Shown in pieces: positions 8,796 through 17,455 of a DNA stretch of 54,300 bases (position 1 is the stretch's first letter; every line of letters begins with the position of its first letter). Origin of the DNA: an uncultured Clostridium sp. (GTDB lineage Bacteria; Bacillota_I; Bacilli_A; RF39; UBA660); contig CAJJPX010000006.1 in NCBI GenBank assembly GCA_905193755.1, forward strand, positions 1-54,300. Direction: 5' to 3'. The position numbers were made by a program, and so were the translations under genes. The notes under the pieces are model-generated. The model was not told where the DNA came from and ran no database searches. It worked only from the letters and a program-made list of their open reading frames with translations.

Positions 8796-9125
8796 TTATC
8801 CTAACTTATCCCCATTCTTAACTTCCACGTCTGGTCTTATTAAAACAACACCTTGTTCACTATAAGTGCCAAGAACTAATACTTCACTCATAAAATCAGC
8901 TATTTGTCTTGGCGGAAAATTAACAACAGCAAGTATTTGCTTATTAACTAAATCTTCAGGTTTATATACATCAGTTATTTGAGCACTACTCTTTTTAATA
9001 CCAATCTCAACACCAAAATCAATTCTTAACTGATAAGCAGATTTCCTAGCCTTTAAAAAAGGCTTAACTTCTATAATAGTTCCAACTCTTATATCGGCTT
9101 TCATAAAGTCTTCAAATGTGATCAT
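8796..9125 (-). CDS. csaA: CsaA-like tRNA-binding domain protein
   Basis: Protein of 109 residues that is a single EMAP/tRNA-binding (OB-fold) domain: DFMKADIRVGTIIEVKPF at the N-terminus, SSAQIT and VVNFPPRQIADFMSEVLVLG in the middle, and a C-terminal GDKL. Length and order match CsaA, a dimeric tRNA-binding protein proposed to act as a secretion-linked chaperone, as opposed to the longer MetRS-fused domain. It follows the gene at 9132 after two tandem TGA codons, with GGATGATGAAAT as ribosome binding region. Its 3' end abuts the VanY-like remnant. Confidence 0.93.
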   Translation of the reverse strand: MITFEDFMKADIRVGTIIEVKPFLKARKSAYQLRIDFGVEIGIKKSSAQITDVYKPEDLVNKQILAVVNFPPRQIADFMSEVLVLGTYSEQGVVLIRPDVEVKNGDKLG

Positions 9126-9131
9126 ATTTCA

Positions 9132-9635
9132 TCATCCTTTTCTTTTTAATTGCAATTCATCTTTTGATAGTAATTTTCTAATTTTATCTAAATTTTCAGG
9201 AAATCCCTGCATATAAATATAATAATTATAATCAAAAGTAAACATATCATCTTCTACTTCTCTTTCAACTTCTTCAGTTCTAAGTTCAATCATAATGCCT
9301 CTACCAAAAATAGTTTTAATAATATGTGTACTCACTTGTCTTCCTTCAGAATCGACATATAAAGTATCAGACATCCACCCTCCATATAATCCTAAATTGA
9401 TATATGAAGTTGTATCATCTAAAACATTACTTTTATAGTATCCATAATTTATACTTTTATCATCTAAAACACTTCTAGCAAAATCATAAGAATCACTAAT
9501 AACCTTAGATAAAAATTCATCACCATATTCTTTATCTAATACCCTTTTTCTTTTTAGAATAAGCTTATCACTTTTATCAATAGTCCAACTATAAGTATTA
9601 ATTAAACAATTTTTATATTCATTTAATGACATCAT
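9132..9635 (-). CDS. Unknown soluble protein, 167 residues
   Basis: I do not recognise the family. It is a soluble alpha/beta protein with no membrane segments or cysteines, rich in Tyr and Asp (SINYGYYKS, FDYNYYIYMQGF), ending in a basic tail LQLKRKG. The start has AGGAGG 7 bases before ATG ATG. It ends in TGA TGA in the frame of the following csaA start; reading TGA as Trp would fuse the two genes, so this is the window's strongest evidence that TGA is a stop. Operon with csaA. Confidence 0.75.
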   Translation of the reverse strand: MMSLNEYKNCLINTYSWTIDKSDKLILKRKRVLDKEYGDEFLSKVISDSYDFARSVLDDKSINYGYYKSNVLDDTTSYINLGLYGGWMSDTLYVDSEGRQVSTHIIKTIFGRGIMIELRTEEVEREVEDDMFTFDYNYYIYMQGFPENLDKIRKLLSKDELQLKRKG

Positions 9636-9768
9636 TTTTAAACCTCCTGAAATATATTTATGTATGTAACTATAATAACAAACATTTGTTACTCATTCAA
9701 GAAAAATTATTTTATTTGATATTATTAAATATCATTATAAAAAATATTAACATACTAATGTTTTTTAT

Positions 9769-10953
9769 TTACTTTATTTCTAAAGCAGTGATTACCTCAC
9801 AATGCTTAGTTTTATTAAACATATTTATACATTCAAGTTTTGTCATATTATATTTATCTAACAAATCTAAATCTCTTTTTAAAGTTTTTGGATTGCAAGA
9901 AACATAAACAATAGTTTTAGCATTACTTTTATTTAAAAAATCTATTACTTTTTTAGAAAGTCCACTTCTAGGAGGATCTACTACTATAACATCATAATTA
10001 TTATTTTTAGCAATACTTGCATCTCCGCATATAAAATTAATTCCAGTTAAGTTATTAAGTCCTCTATTAATATTAGCATTCAATATTGCCTCTTTATTTA
10101 CTTCAATACCAGTAACTTCTCTAAAATTATCTTTTAAGTATATTCCAATCGTACCAGTACCACAGTATAAATCAAGTAACTTATCTCCACTTCCAGCATA
10201 CTTTTTAACTTTATCATACATAATTTTCATATTTTCTGTATTTACTTGAAAGAATGCATTTGGATAAATACTATACTTAATACTACCAAGTTCTTCTATA
10301 ATATAAGCACTACCATATATTAATTTATTATTTAAATATATTGAATCTATCTTAATACTATTTACTAGGTCTTCATAATCAAACTCTTCAATTTCACCCT
10401 TAAATATAACCATAACACTACTCTTAGAAGTTCTAACTACTACTTCAGATATGCCACTAAGATTTATATTCTTTAAAATACTATATACTTCATTAATTCT
10501 ACCATCTAAAAGTAAACAATTATCAAATTCTACTAAATCATTAGTACTTTCACTATAGTATCCAACTTTACCATCTTTAACATGAAACGTAGCTTTATTT
10601 CTATAATTATATTCGTTATTAGTAAGTATTTTTTTAATATCAGTATTAAATAATTTATTAATAAAGTCTATCTTCTTTTTCTTTTCTTCAAAAAAACTTA
10701 AATGTAAAAATGAACACCCACCACACTCATTAAAACTCTTACATTTCACACACTCTCGTCTATCACTCTTAGTAATTATCTTTTCAATTTTACCAGTTGC
10801 AAATCTTTTATTTATTTTAGTAATTCTAATACTTACTTTCTCATTCTTTAAAGCATAAGGAACAAACACAACAAAATTATCTATTCTAGTAATACCATTA
10901 CCAATCTCATCTTCATCATTTATAGTAACTTCATATATATCATCAATTTTCAT
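9769..10953 (-). CDS. rlmD: 23S rRNA (uracil-5-)-methyltransferase, RlmD/RlmCD type
   Basis: SAM-dependent methyltransferase of 394 residues that makes 5-methyluridine in 23S rRNA. In order: an N-terminal TRAM/OB domain, the iron-sulfur cysteine cluster C-x-x-C...CGGC (about 70-85), the SAM motif LLDLYCGTGTIG, the VVDPPRSGL loop, and YVSCNPKTL with the catalytic Cys, then the closing Glu (HCEVITALE). Gram-positive homologues (RlmCD) modify U747 and U1939; which applies here is not visible. Start is the ATG at 10953 after GGAGGAATCT. Its promoter -10 sits inside the loop of the preceding deoB terminator. Confidence 0.93.
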   Translation of the reverse strand: MKIDDIYEVTINDEDEIGNGITRIDNFVVFVPYALKNEKVSIRITKINKRFATGKIEKIITKSDRRECVKCKSFNECGGCSFLHLSFFEEKKKKIDFINKLFNTDIKKILTNNEYNYRNKATFHVKDGKVGYYSESTNDLVEFDNCLLLDGRINEVYSILKNINLSGISEVVVRTSKSSVMVIFKGEIEEFDYEDLVNSIKIDSIYLNNKLIYGSAYIIEELGSIKYSIYPNAFFQVNTENMKIMYDKVKKYAGSGDKLLDLYCGTGTIGIYLKDNFREVTGIEVNKEAILNANINRGLNNLTGINFICGDASIAKNNNYDVIVVDPPRSGLSKKVIDFLNKSNAKTIVYVSCNPKTLKRDLDLLDKYNMTKLECINMFNKTKHCEVITALEIK

Positions 10954-10970
10954 AGATTCCTCCACATAAA

Positions 10971-10999
10971 AAGTAACTTAATTATATCATAAGTTACTT
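10971..10999 (-). terminator. deoB terminator with an extended -10 in its loop
   Basis: Perfect 10-base arms (10971-10980 and 10990-10999) around a 9-base loop that reads TGATATAAT on the minus strand, followed by TTTTTATG. The hairpin can end deoB transcripts, while the loop is a consensus extended -10 for the methyltransferase gene starting at 10953. Confidence 0.75.
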
Positions 11000-11007
11000 A
11001 ACATTTA

Positions 11008-12174
11008 CTACTCTTCATCTTTTTTAATTTCATCAAATATAGATGTTCCAATACCAAGTTCATTCTTAATACCAAAGTTATCTAGTACAGTAGCACCTAT
11101 ATCAGCAAATGTACTTCTATCTTCTAAACGTTTACCATATTTAAAACTTGGACTATATATCATAATAGGTATATATTCACGAGTATGATCTGTTCCTTTC
11201 CAAGTAGGATCATTTCCATGATCTGCCGTTAATATAAATAAATCATCTTCTTTAAGATTTTTTAAGAATGTTGGTAAATAATAATTTAATTCTTCAAGTG
11301 CTTTTAAATATCCAACTCTGTCTCTTCTATGTCCATATAACATATCAAAGTCATTAAGATTCGCAAATAAGAATCCTTTAAAGTCACCTTTAGCAAAATC
11401 AATTAATTTCATTATTCCATCTAAATTATCTTTAGTTCTAACTTTAACAGCAATACCTTTATTATTAAATATATCTGAAATCTTACCTATAGATATAGTT
11501 TGAACATTATTTCTATCAAGTAAATCAAGTACATTAAGTGGTGGGTCTAAAGCATAATCGTGTCTCTTAGGAGTTCTTGTAAAACTTCCAGGTTTTCCAA
11601 CAAATGGACGAGCTATAACTCTAGCAATCTTATATTCATCCCCCTTAGTTAACTCTCTAACCGTTTCACATATTTTATATAATTCTTCTACCGGAATAAT
11701 ATCTTCATGAGCAGCTATTTGTAAAACTGAATCAGCAGAAGTATAAACTATAATAGCTCCAGTCTTCATATGCATTTCGCCTAAATCTTCTATAATTTGA
11801 GTTCCACTTGCTACACAGTTACCTATAACTTCTCTACCAATCGCATGTTGAATCTTAGATATTAATTCAAGAGGAAATCCATCAGGATAAGTCTTATATG
11901 GAACTTTAGCTACAGCACCCATCATTTCATAATGACCATTTAATGTATCTTTTGCTACATTAATAGGTTTAGCTCTCATATATAAAGCCTTAACATCTTT
12001 TTCATCTTTTCCAACTAAATTAGTAAGTCCTAATTTTTCTAATACGTCTAAGTTATATGCATCTCCTATAGTATGTAAAACTGTATTAGCACCTTTATCA
12101 CCATATTTATCAGAGTCTTCAGTACATCCAACTCCAACGCTATCCATAACAACCAAAAATACCCTTTTAAACAT
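11008..12174 (-). CDS. deoB: Phosphopentomutase
   Basis: Enzyme of 388 residues that interconverts (deoxy)ribose 1- and 5-phosphate in nucleoside salvage. It belongs to the alkaline phosphatase superfamily with two Mn ions: VVMDSVGVG carries the first metal Asp, DTLNGHYEMMG the phospho-acceptor Thr region, and LTADHGNDPTWKGTDHTRE the second metal ligands. Length is normal. The ATG at 12174 lies inside the end of xerD (8-base overlap), with GAAGGTA upstream, so it is coupled to xerD. The xerD-deoB order matches the Bacillus ripX-drm order. Confidence 0.97.
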   Translation of the reverse strand: MFKRVFLVVMDSVGVGCTEDSDKYGDKGANTVLHTIGDAYNLDVLEKLGLTNLVGKDEKDVKALYMRAKPINVAKDTLNGHYEMMGAVAKVPYKTYPDGFPLELISKIQHAIGREVIGNCVASGTQIIEDLGEMHMKTGAIIVYTSADSVLQIAAHEDIIPVEELYKICETVRELTKGDEYKIARVIARPFVGKPGSFTRTPKRHDYALDPPLNVLDLLDRNNVQTISIGKISDIFNNKGIAVKVRTKDNLDGIMKLIDFAKGDFKGFLFANLNDFDMLYGHRRDRVGYLKALEELNYYLPTFLKNLKEDDLFILTADHGNDPTWKGTDHTREYIPIMIYSPSFKYGKRLEDRSTFADIGATVLDNFGIKNELGIGTSIFDEIKKDEE

Positions 12175-13078
12175 TACCTTCACCTTCCTTTATACTTCTA
12201 TTAAAATATTCATTATAATTTTCTTTTATAAAATTATTTGCAAGATGTGTATATATCTCAGTAGTAACAACATTCTCATGACCAAGTAATTCTTGAACAC
12301 TACGTATATCAGCTCCGCATTCTATCATATGAGTCGCAAAGCTATGTCTAAGTACGTGAGGTGTTATCTCTTTATCGATCTTCTTACTACTAGCAATCTC
12401 ACCTATTATTTTATATAAACCTTGACGAGTCATTCTCTTACCATGATTATTAAGAAATAATGCATCAGTTGGTTTTTGATTCTTAACAAACATCATAGGT
12501 CTATACTTATTAATATATAAATCTAAGTAATTAACTGCTATCTTACTTAAAGGAACAATTCTCTCTTTACTTCCCTTTCCATATACACTAACAACCATAT
12601 TACTAGTATCTATATTTATTAAATCCAAATTAACTAGTTCAGTAGCTCTAAGTCCAGTAGAATATAAAAGTTCAAGTATTGTTTTATTCCTATAATCAAA
12701 AGGTGTCACTAATTTTATATCTAAAAGTTTATCTACTTCTTCAATACTTAAATATTTAGGAAGAGTTTTCTTTCTTTTAAGACTTTCAACATCTTCACTA
12801 ACATTAATAAATCCTTTATATATAGCTAAATACTTAAAGAAACTCTTTATACTAGCAATAACTCTATTAATAGAACTTTCATTATATTTAGGTAGTACAT
12901 GTAATATATAATTATCTATATCTTTCTTAGATATATCAACTATTTCTTTATCAGTATACTCTAAAAAACCACGAATATCTCTAATATAAGACTCTATAGT
13001 ATTAGAACTATAGTTTTTATCTATCTTTAAGTAATCACTAAAATCATCAATATATTCTTTGTTATCAATCTCTATCAT
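12167..13078 (-). CDS. xerD: Tyrosine site-specific recombinase XerD
   Basis: Recombinase of 303 residues, normal for XerC/XerD. It has an N-terminal SAM-like core-binding domain (residues 1-85) and a catalytic domain with Arg in STGLRATEL, Lys in GKGSKERIVPL, the H-x-x-R box HVLRHSFATHM, His in LLGHENVVTTEIYTH and the nucleophile Tyr in that last motif. The link to deoB favours XerD, which resolves chromosome dimers at dif with XerC. No phage or IS context is seen. The ribosome binding site (GGGTAAAAATT) is weak. Confidence 0.93.
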   Translation of the reverse strand: MIEIDNKEYIDDFSDYLKIDKNYSSNTIESYIRDIRGFLEYTDKEIVDISKKDIDNYILHVLPKYNESSINRVIASIKSFFKYLAIYKGFINVSEDVESLKRKKTLPKYLSIEEVDKLLDIKLVTPFDYRNKTILELLYSTGLRATELVNLDLINIDTSNMVVSVYGKGSKERIVPLSKIAVNYLDLYINKYRPMMFVKNQKPTDALFLNNHGKRMTRQGLYKIIGEIASSKKIDKEITPHVLRHSFATHMIECGADIRSVQELLGHENVVTTEIYTHLANNFIKENYNEYFNRSIKEGEGNV

Positions 13079-13106
13079 AATTTTTACCCATAATCATTAT
13101 ACAACA

Positions 13107-13135
13107 AAAGAACTAATATTTCATAGTTCTTTTTT
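13107..13135. terminator. Hairpin terminator between surface protein gene and xerD
   Basis: Nine-base arms AAAGAACTA/TAGTTCTTT, 8-base loop. On the minus strand it ends the surface protein gene at 13153, and its tail TTTTGTTGTATAAT holds a likely -10 for xerD. Confidence 0.75.
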
Positions 13136-13152
13136 TATTTTTATGTAAATTT

Positions 13153-14328
13153 CTAATTATTTTTTAATGTGAAGTATCCAGGTAATGCCGTACCGCCATC
13201 TACACGAGCGTATTCTTTATCTACGTGATTAGCATCATATGTTGTACCTGAGCCACCTACTATATTTCCTGTTGAAAACATAGATTCACTATCAGTAACA
13301 TTAGTTGTAACAAATTTATCACTAACATATATAGTTTTAAGGCTTGAACAATTATAAAACATATAAAACATATCAGTTACATTATTAGTATCAAAACCAC
13401 TCAAATCAAGTTCAGTTAATTTAATATTGTGAAGAAAAAGGCTGCTCATATACATCACTTTACTTGTATTTACTGAATCATTAAAATCAATTTTGTTTAT
13501 ATTTGATACAATTCCATGTTGTGATTTATAAAAAGAAAATAACCCTGAAGAATTTACTGGAAGAAAGATTTTATCATCGCTTACAATAGATAAATCATAT
13601 AATTTATTATTTGAACTATTAGTTTTAACATACATTATAACAGAATTATTGCCTTCAGCTGAAACGTCATAACTTTTCGCTCCTTCAACTACTCTATTAT
13701 CACTATAAAAAGCTAAAGAAGATACAACGCTATCATCACTTATACCAGCTATTTCTAAATAATTATTATCAAGCATTCTAGCATTAGAAACATACTCATT
13801 TATTCCTAAAACACCACTAAATGTTTTACCTTGATTATAGTTTTGAGCAGCATTAGTTTCTTTGAATGTAATAGTTACATTATATTCATGAGTAATACCT
13901 GGTTCAATAGAAATTTTCTTTTTTATTACACTTTCCAAAGTATTTCTCATTATTGGCGTTTCATCTACTCCTTCACACGCTTCTTCTTCTGCCTCTCCAT
14001 TTAATCTCTTACATGTAGCACTTATTACCATTTCATCTTTAGTAATAGTATTATTTAATTCTTGCCATACTAAGTTGTATAATGCATCAAGAGTACCAGT
14101 ATTTTTAACTGTAACTTTCTTTGTAATAGTTTGTCCTGGCTTGATATTTTCCATTTTTATTTCTGGTCCATCAGTATAAGTTAACTCTAAATTACCAGTA
14201 GTAACCACTTGATCTTTTACTTCATTTTGAACAATACTATTACTAAAGTATGAATAAGAAAGACCAACACTTGAAAGAAACAAAATAGTTAAAAATATAC
14301 CAAATATTATTTTTTTATTATTATCCAT
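13153..14328 (-). CDS. TasA/camelysin-type surface protein with a short BspA-repeat C-terminus
   Basis: Secreted protein of 391 residues. A signal anchor (about residues 5-27) ends in the SYSYF motif typical of SipW-type processed TasA/camelysin proteins. Residues 35-190 form a TasA-like beta domain (VTTGNLELTYTDGP, VKNTGTLDALYNLVWQEL). After a unique region come DUF285/BspA-type leucine-rich elements (ELDLSGFDTNNVTDMFYMF, then SSLKTIY) and a terminal TTYDANHVDKEYARVD...PGYFTLK segment shared with the paralogue at 23398. No LPxTG or membrane anchor is visible. GGAGAGTAAGAAA precedes the ATG. Likely surface-bound or fibre-forming; adhesion is inferred from BspA relatives. Confidence 0.85.
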   Translation of the reverse strand: MDNNKKIIFGIFLTILFLSSVGLSYSYFSNSIVQNEVKDQVVTTGNLELTYTDGPEIKMENIKPGQTITKKVTVKNTGTLDALYNLVWQELNNTITKDEMVISATCKRLNGEAEEEACEGVDETPIMRNTLESVIKKKISIEPGITHEYNVTITFKETNAAQNYNQGKTFSGVLGINEYVSNARMLDNNYLEIAGISDDSVVSSLAFYSDNRVVEGAKSYDVSAEGNNSVIMYVKTNSSNNKLYDLSIVSDDKIFLPVNSSGLFSFYKSQHGIVSNINKIDFNDSVNTSKVMYMSSLFLHNIKLTELDLSGFDTNNVTDMFYMFYNCSSLKTIYVSDKFVTTNVTDSESMFSTGNIVGGSGTTYDANHVDKEYARVDGGTALPGYFTLKNN

Positions 14329-14383
14329 TTTCTTACTCTCCTATCATTAAATATAATATCATTTTTAATAATTTTAAACAATA

Positions 14384-14407
14384 GAAAAAGAAGTATTTCT
14401 ACTTCTT
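14384..14407 (-). terminator. Terminator of the flippase-like gene
   Basis: Stem AAGAAGTA/TACTTCTT with loop GAAA followed by a T run on the minus strand; it overlaps the 3' end of the gene at 14399. Confidence 0.8.
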
Positions 14408-15403
14408 CATAGAATCTTTTATATTAAATAATATTCCACCTAATATCATAGGAATATAATATGAAACTAACCTCCATAATAATACACCTGGCATTACTAT
14501 TGAATCTACTACTATCATTTTAAAGTAATTAATAAATGCATATTCCATTCCAATTGTAGCCCCTGGTATTGGAACAAACGAAGCAGATAGATAAACAAAA
14601 CATCCAAGAACAATACTATAAAACATATTGATATCTACATCTATATTTAATGCTTTAAATGTAAGGAATGGTAACATACAAAATACAGTCATATAAATAA
14701 TATTTAATAGAACACACTTTATAATAAATATTTTATCTTTTAATAATATTTTAAAGCAAGTATGATATTCATCACATTTATTAGTCCACATAAGATACGA
14801 TTCATCTTTATTCTTAATTATATGAATTTTATTTAATACTTTAATAAACCACTTACCTGTTTTTTTAGCATAATTTATTTTAACACACATAAATATAGCC
14901 ATAAATAATGATATAAGTGTTATAAGTATACCTACTATAGTCATTATCCACAAGAACTTATTTGGAACAAGCCCATTACTTAAACATACTGCTAAAGACA
15001 CTACTGACATAATAGTCATAGCTATTTGTAGAACTATAAAGTTCTCCACTATAACAAGTAATGCTTCGGTAACTCTTATTTTACTTTTACTAAGTTCATA
15101 TATTTGAAGAGGTTGCCCCCCTAAAGAAAATGGCGTTATCCCATTAAAAAACTTAGTCATAAGATTAAGCTCTAAAGTCTTTCTATATGAATAAGTATTA
15201 TTAATTTTATTAATAAGTAAATAAAGCAAATACGCTTCAATTACAAAATATACTGCATAGGTTAATAAGATTAACAATAAATACCAAATATTAGCCCCTA
15301 ATAACAGACTAATCGACTCATTAAAATTATCTTTAAGAATGTACCAAAATAATCCCACTGTTAATACTACTAATAAAATACTTTTAAATTTTGTGTTTTT
15401 CAT
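14399..15403 (-). CDS. Lysylphosphatidylglycerol synthase TM-domain (flippase-like) protein
   Basis: Integral membrane protein of 334 residues with about eight helices. NGITPFSLGGQPLQIYELSKSKI is close to the hallmark of the MprF/YbhN/AglD membrane family (a PFxxGGxxxQ motif). The C-terminal cytosolic aminoacyl-transferase domain of MprF is absent, so it cannot lysinylate lipids by itself. Stand-alone members are thought to flip or handle lipid-linked substrates. Three conserved segments follow (VENFIVLQ, FVYLSASFVPIPGATIGMEYAF, MPGVLLWRLVSYYIPMILGG). It is monocistronic and divergent from rarA. Confidence 0.88.
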   Translation of the reverse strand: MKNTKFKSILLVVLTVGLFWYILKDNFNESISLLLGANIWYLLLILLTYAVYFVIEAYLLYLLINKINNTYSYRKTLELNLMTKFFNGITPFSLGGQPLQIYELSKSKIRVTEALLVIVENFIVLQIAMTIMSVVSLAVCLSNGLVPNKFLWIMTIVGILITLISLFMAIFMCVKINYAKKTGKWFIKVLNKIHIIKNKDESYLMWTNKCDEYHTCFKILLKDKIFIIKCVLLNIIYMTVFCMLPFLTFKALNIDVDINMFYSIVLGCFVYLSASFVPIPGATIGMEYAFINYFKMIVVDSIVMPGVLLWRLVSYYIPMILGGILFNIKDSMKK

Positions 15404-15490
15404 AGTTTCCTCTTTTATTAATACTTCACTATTATAGCAAAGAAATATATCAATAACAATAATATTTGATTAAAATGACTTTTAAATGAC

Positions 15491-15519
15491 TTTAAATTTA
15501 ATTATAAACTTGATAAAAT
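15491..15519 (+). promoter_or_regulatory. Promoter of rarA
   Basis: TTTAAA (15491-15496), 17-base spacer, TAAAAT (15514-15519) preceded by TGA, 17 bases before the start codon. Confidence 0.55.
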
Positions 15520-15535
15520 ACTTATGAGGTGTACT

Positions 15536-16732
15536 ATGGAATTATTACAAAATAAATTAAGACCTAATAATTTAAAGGATGTTTTAGGTCAAAAACATCT
15601 TATTGGTAAAGGTAAAGTATTAACAAATTTAGTAAAGAATAAAGTTCTTTTTAATATAATTTTTTATGGTAATAGTGGTTGTGGTAAAACTACTATTGCT
15701 CTTGCTTTAATAAATGAACTTGGTATAAGATACAGAATGCTTAATGCAACTATTAATTCCAAGAAAGATTTTGAAGTTGTTATTGAAGAAGCTAAAATGT
15801 ATGGAAGTATGATTCTTATCGTAGATGAAATTCATAGAATGAATAAAGATAAACAAGATATATTACTTTCTTATATTGAAAGTGGTCTTATAACTCTAAT
15901 TGGTCTTACTAACTCCAACCCATTTCATTCTATAAATCAAGCTATCAGAAGTAGATGTCAATTAATAGAATTAAAACCTTTAAATGAAGAAGATATTGAA
16001 GCAGGTATTAAAAGAGTTAAAACAATATTTACTGATATAAAAATGGATAATAAAACTATAAAGTATATTGCTAAAATATCTAATGGAGATATAAGATTTG
16101 CTTATAATTTAATTGAATTTAATTACTATGGTTATAATAAAGAAGTTACTATTGATAATATAAAAGAAACTACCAATACTCCATCATTCTTTACAGATAA
16201 AGATGAAGATGGTCATTACGATATGCTATCTGCTTTTCAAAAAAGTATTAGAGGAAGTGATGTAGATGCAGCTCTTCACTACCTTGGAAGATTAATAGTA
16301 AGTGGAGACTACGACTCTATTTATAGAAGAATGATTGTTATTGCTTATGAAGATATAGGTCTTGCCAATCCTATGATCGGTCCTAAAGTAGTAGCTGCCG
16401 TTGAAGCAAGTGAAAGAATTGGATATCCAGAACTAGTAAAGCCACTTTCTTGTGCTGTTATTGATATGGCACTTAGTCCTAAAAGTAATTCAGCTGATAT
16501 GGCAATCACAGAAGCTATTAAAGACATTAATACTATGTCAGTTGGAAGAATCCCAGCACACATAAGAACAACTAGTCCAAACTACAAGTATCCTCATAAC
16601 TATCCAAACTACTGGGTAGATCAAGAATATATGCCAGACGCATTAAAAGGAAGGAAATACTACGCACCAAGAAAAAATAAATATGAAACAGAAATGTATA
16701 AATTTAATGCTAGTATTAAGGTGAAAAAATGA
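15536..16732 (+). CDS. rarA: Replication-associated recombination protein A (AAA+ ATPase)
   Basis: Clamp-loader-like AAA+ ATPase of 398 residues (RarA/MgsA/WRNIP1 family) that acts at stalled replication forks. Walker A GNSGCGKTT is near residues 45-53, Walker B ILIVDEIHR near 90-98, sensor-1 is ITLIGLTNSNPFHSIN, and the Arg finger region SRCQLIEL follows. The C-terminal tetramerisation part includes RRMIVIAYEDIGLANP and the closing HNYPNYWVDQEYMP. Start is the ATG at 15536 behind GAGGTG. Its stop overlaps the next gene by 4 bases (ATGA), so the pair is translationally coupled. Confidence 0.96.
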   Translation: MELLQNKLRPNNLKDVLGQKHLIGKGKVLTNLVKNKVLFNIIFYGNSGCGKTTIALALINELGIRYRMLNATINSKKDFEVVIEEAKMYGSMILIVDEIHRMNKDKQDILLSYIESGLITLIGLTNSNPFHSINQAIRSRCQLIELKPLNEEDIEAGIKRVKTIFTDIKMDNKTIKYIAKISNGDIRFAYNLIEFNYYGYNKEVTIDNIKETTNTPSFFTDKDEDGHYDMLSAFQKSIRGSDVDAALHYLGRLIVSGDYDSIYRRMIVIAYEDIGLANPMIGPKVVAAVEASERIGYPELVKPLSCAVIDMALSPKSNSADMAITEAIKDINTMSVGRIPAHIRTTSPNYKYPHNYPNYWVDQEYMPDALKGRKYYAPRKNKYETEMYKFNASIKVKK

Positions 16733-17430
16733 AATTCATAATGAACAGTACTCCTAAAACAGTAAATATAGATTCAAAAGTAATTGAAGAATTAGAAAGA
16801 AAAGTCGAAAGTAACATACCTCTATCTACAGATGAAATAAAACTTTTTTTAGATAATATTTGTTACTTAACAAGATGCAAATTCACTAATGATTTTGATA
16901 ATTATGACTTTAGTTTTAAATGCGATAAAGCAGTTTCTATAATTACTCATTATTTAAATGATCTAGGAGTAGAAACTCATCCTTGCTCTACACAAAGTGA
17001 AATAACTACTGATATTGAAGGTCACTCATTCTTAGTTGCAAGATTCAATGTAATGGGTATGCTTGTTCCATATTTAATAGATCCAACTTATAGACAATTC
17101 TTTACAGACGATAAAAAAGATTATTTAACACATAATGGTATGATATTAAAAACGCCTTCTCCAGGGCATTTTATAAAAGATGAAGATAAACCTCTAGTAG
17201 AAAGATTATTAGTGGATGGATATCATATTTTAGACGAAGAAACCGCTAGAATATACGGAAATTCATTTTATAATACAAAAACTGGATACACTACTAAAGA
17301 CTTTAAATCTATTAATGGAAATATTTATATAAATTCATTTACTAAAGGACATGCACCATTATCTAAAACAAAAGAAGAACTTGAAAGTGAAGACTTAAGA
17401 ATAAAACCTCAAAGTCAAAAAACATTATAA
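16729..17430 (+). CDS. Transglutaminase-like fold protein coupled to rarA
   Basis: Protein of 233 residues with no assigned family in my memory. The core carries the transglutaminase/NAT-like pattern: Cys65 at the start of a helix (FSFKCDKAVSIITHYLNDLGV), His99 in IEGHSFLVARF and Asp118 in YLIDPTYRQFF. This is the Cys-His-Asp order and spacing of papain-like transglutaminase folds, including a basic/aromatic DPTYR. No signal peptide or membrane segment, so it is cytoplasmic. It begins by ATGA overlap with rarA, with AAGGTGAAAAA upstream, and ends with a strong terminator. Catalysis is inferred, not shown; the fold call is moderate. Confidence 0.6.
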   Translation: MKFIMNSTPKTVNIDSKVIEELERKVESNIPLSTDEIKLFLDNICYLTRCKFTNDFDNYDFSFKCDKAVSIITHYLNDLGVETHPCSTQSEITTDIEGHSFLVARFNVMGMLVPYLIDPTYRQFFTDDKKDYLTHNGMILKTPSPGHFIKDEDKPLVERLLVDGYHILDEETARIYGNSFYNTKTGYTTKDFKSINGNIYINSFTKGHAPLSKTKEELESEDLRIKPQSQKTL

Positions 17431-17455
17431 ACTACTCATAAAGGTAGTTTTTTAT
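17429..17455 (+). terminator. Terminator of the rarA operon
   Basis: AAACTAC/GTAGTTT arms, 8-base loop, then TTTATTT; it overlaps the 3' end of the convergent dinD gene. Confidence 0.75.

Noticed and set aside
9636..9768. Possible small gene or RNA in the gap
   Set aside because: Only AT-rich sequence with a short TGATATT/AATATCA hairpin; no frame or stable structure worth calling.
12167..13078. Phage or transposon integrase
   Set aside because: Length, motifs and the overlap with deoB match the housekeeping XerD; no attachment repeats or phage genes nearby.
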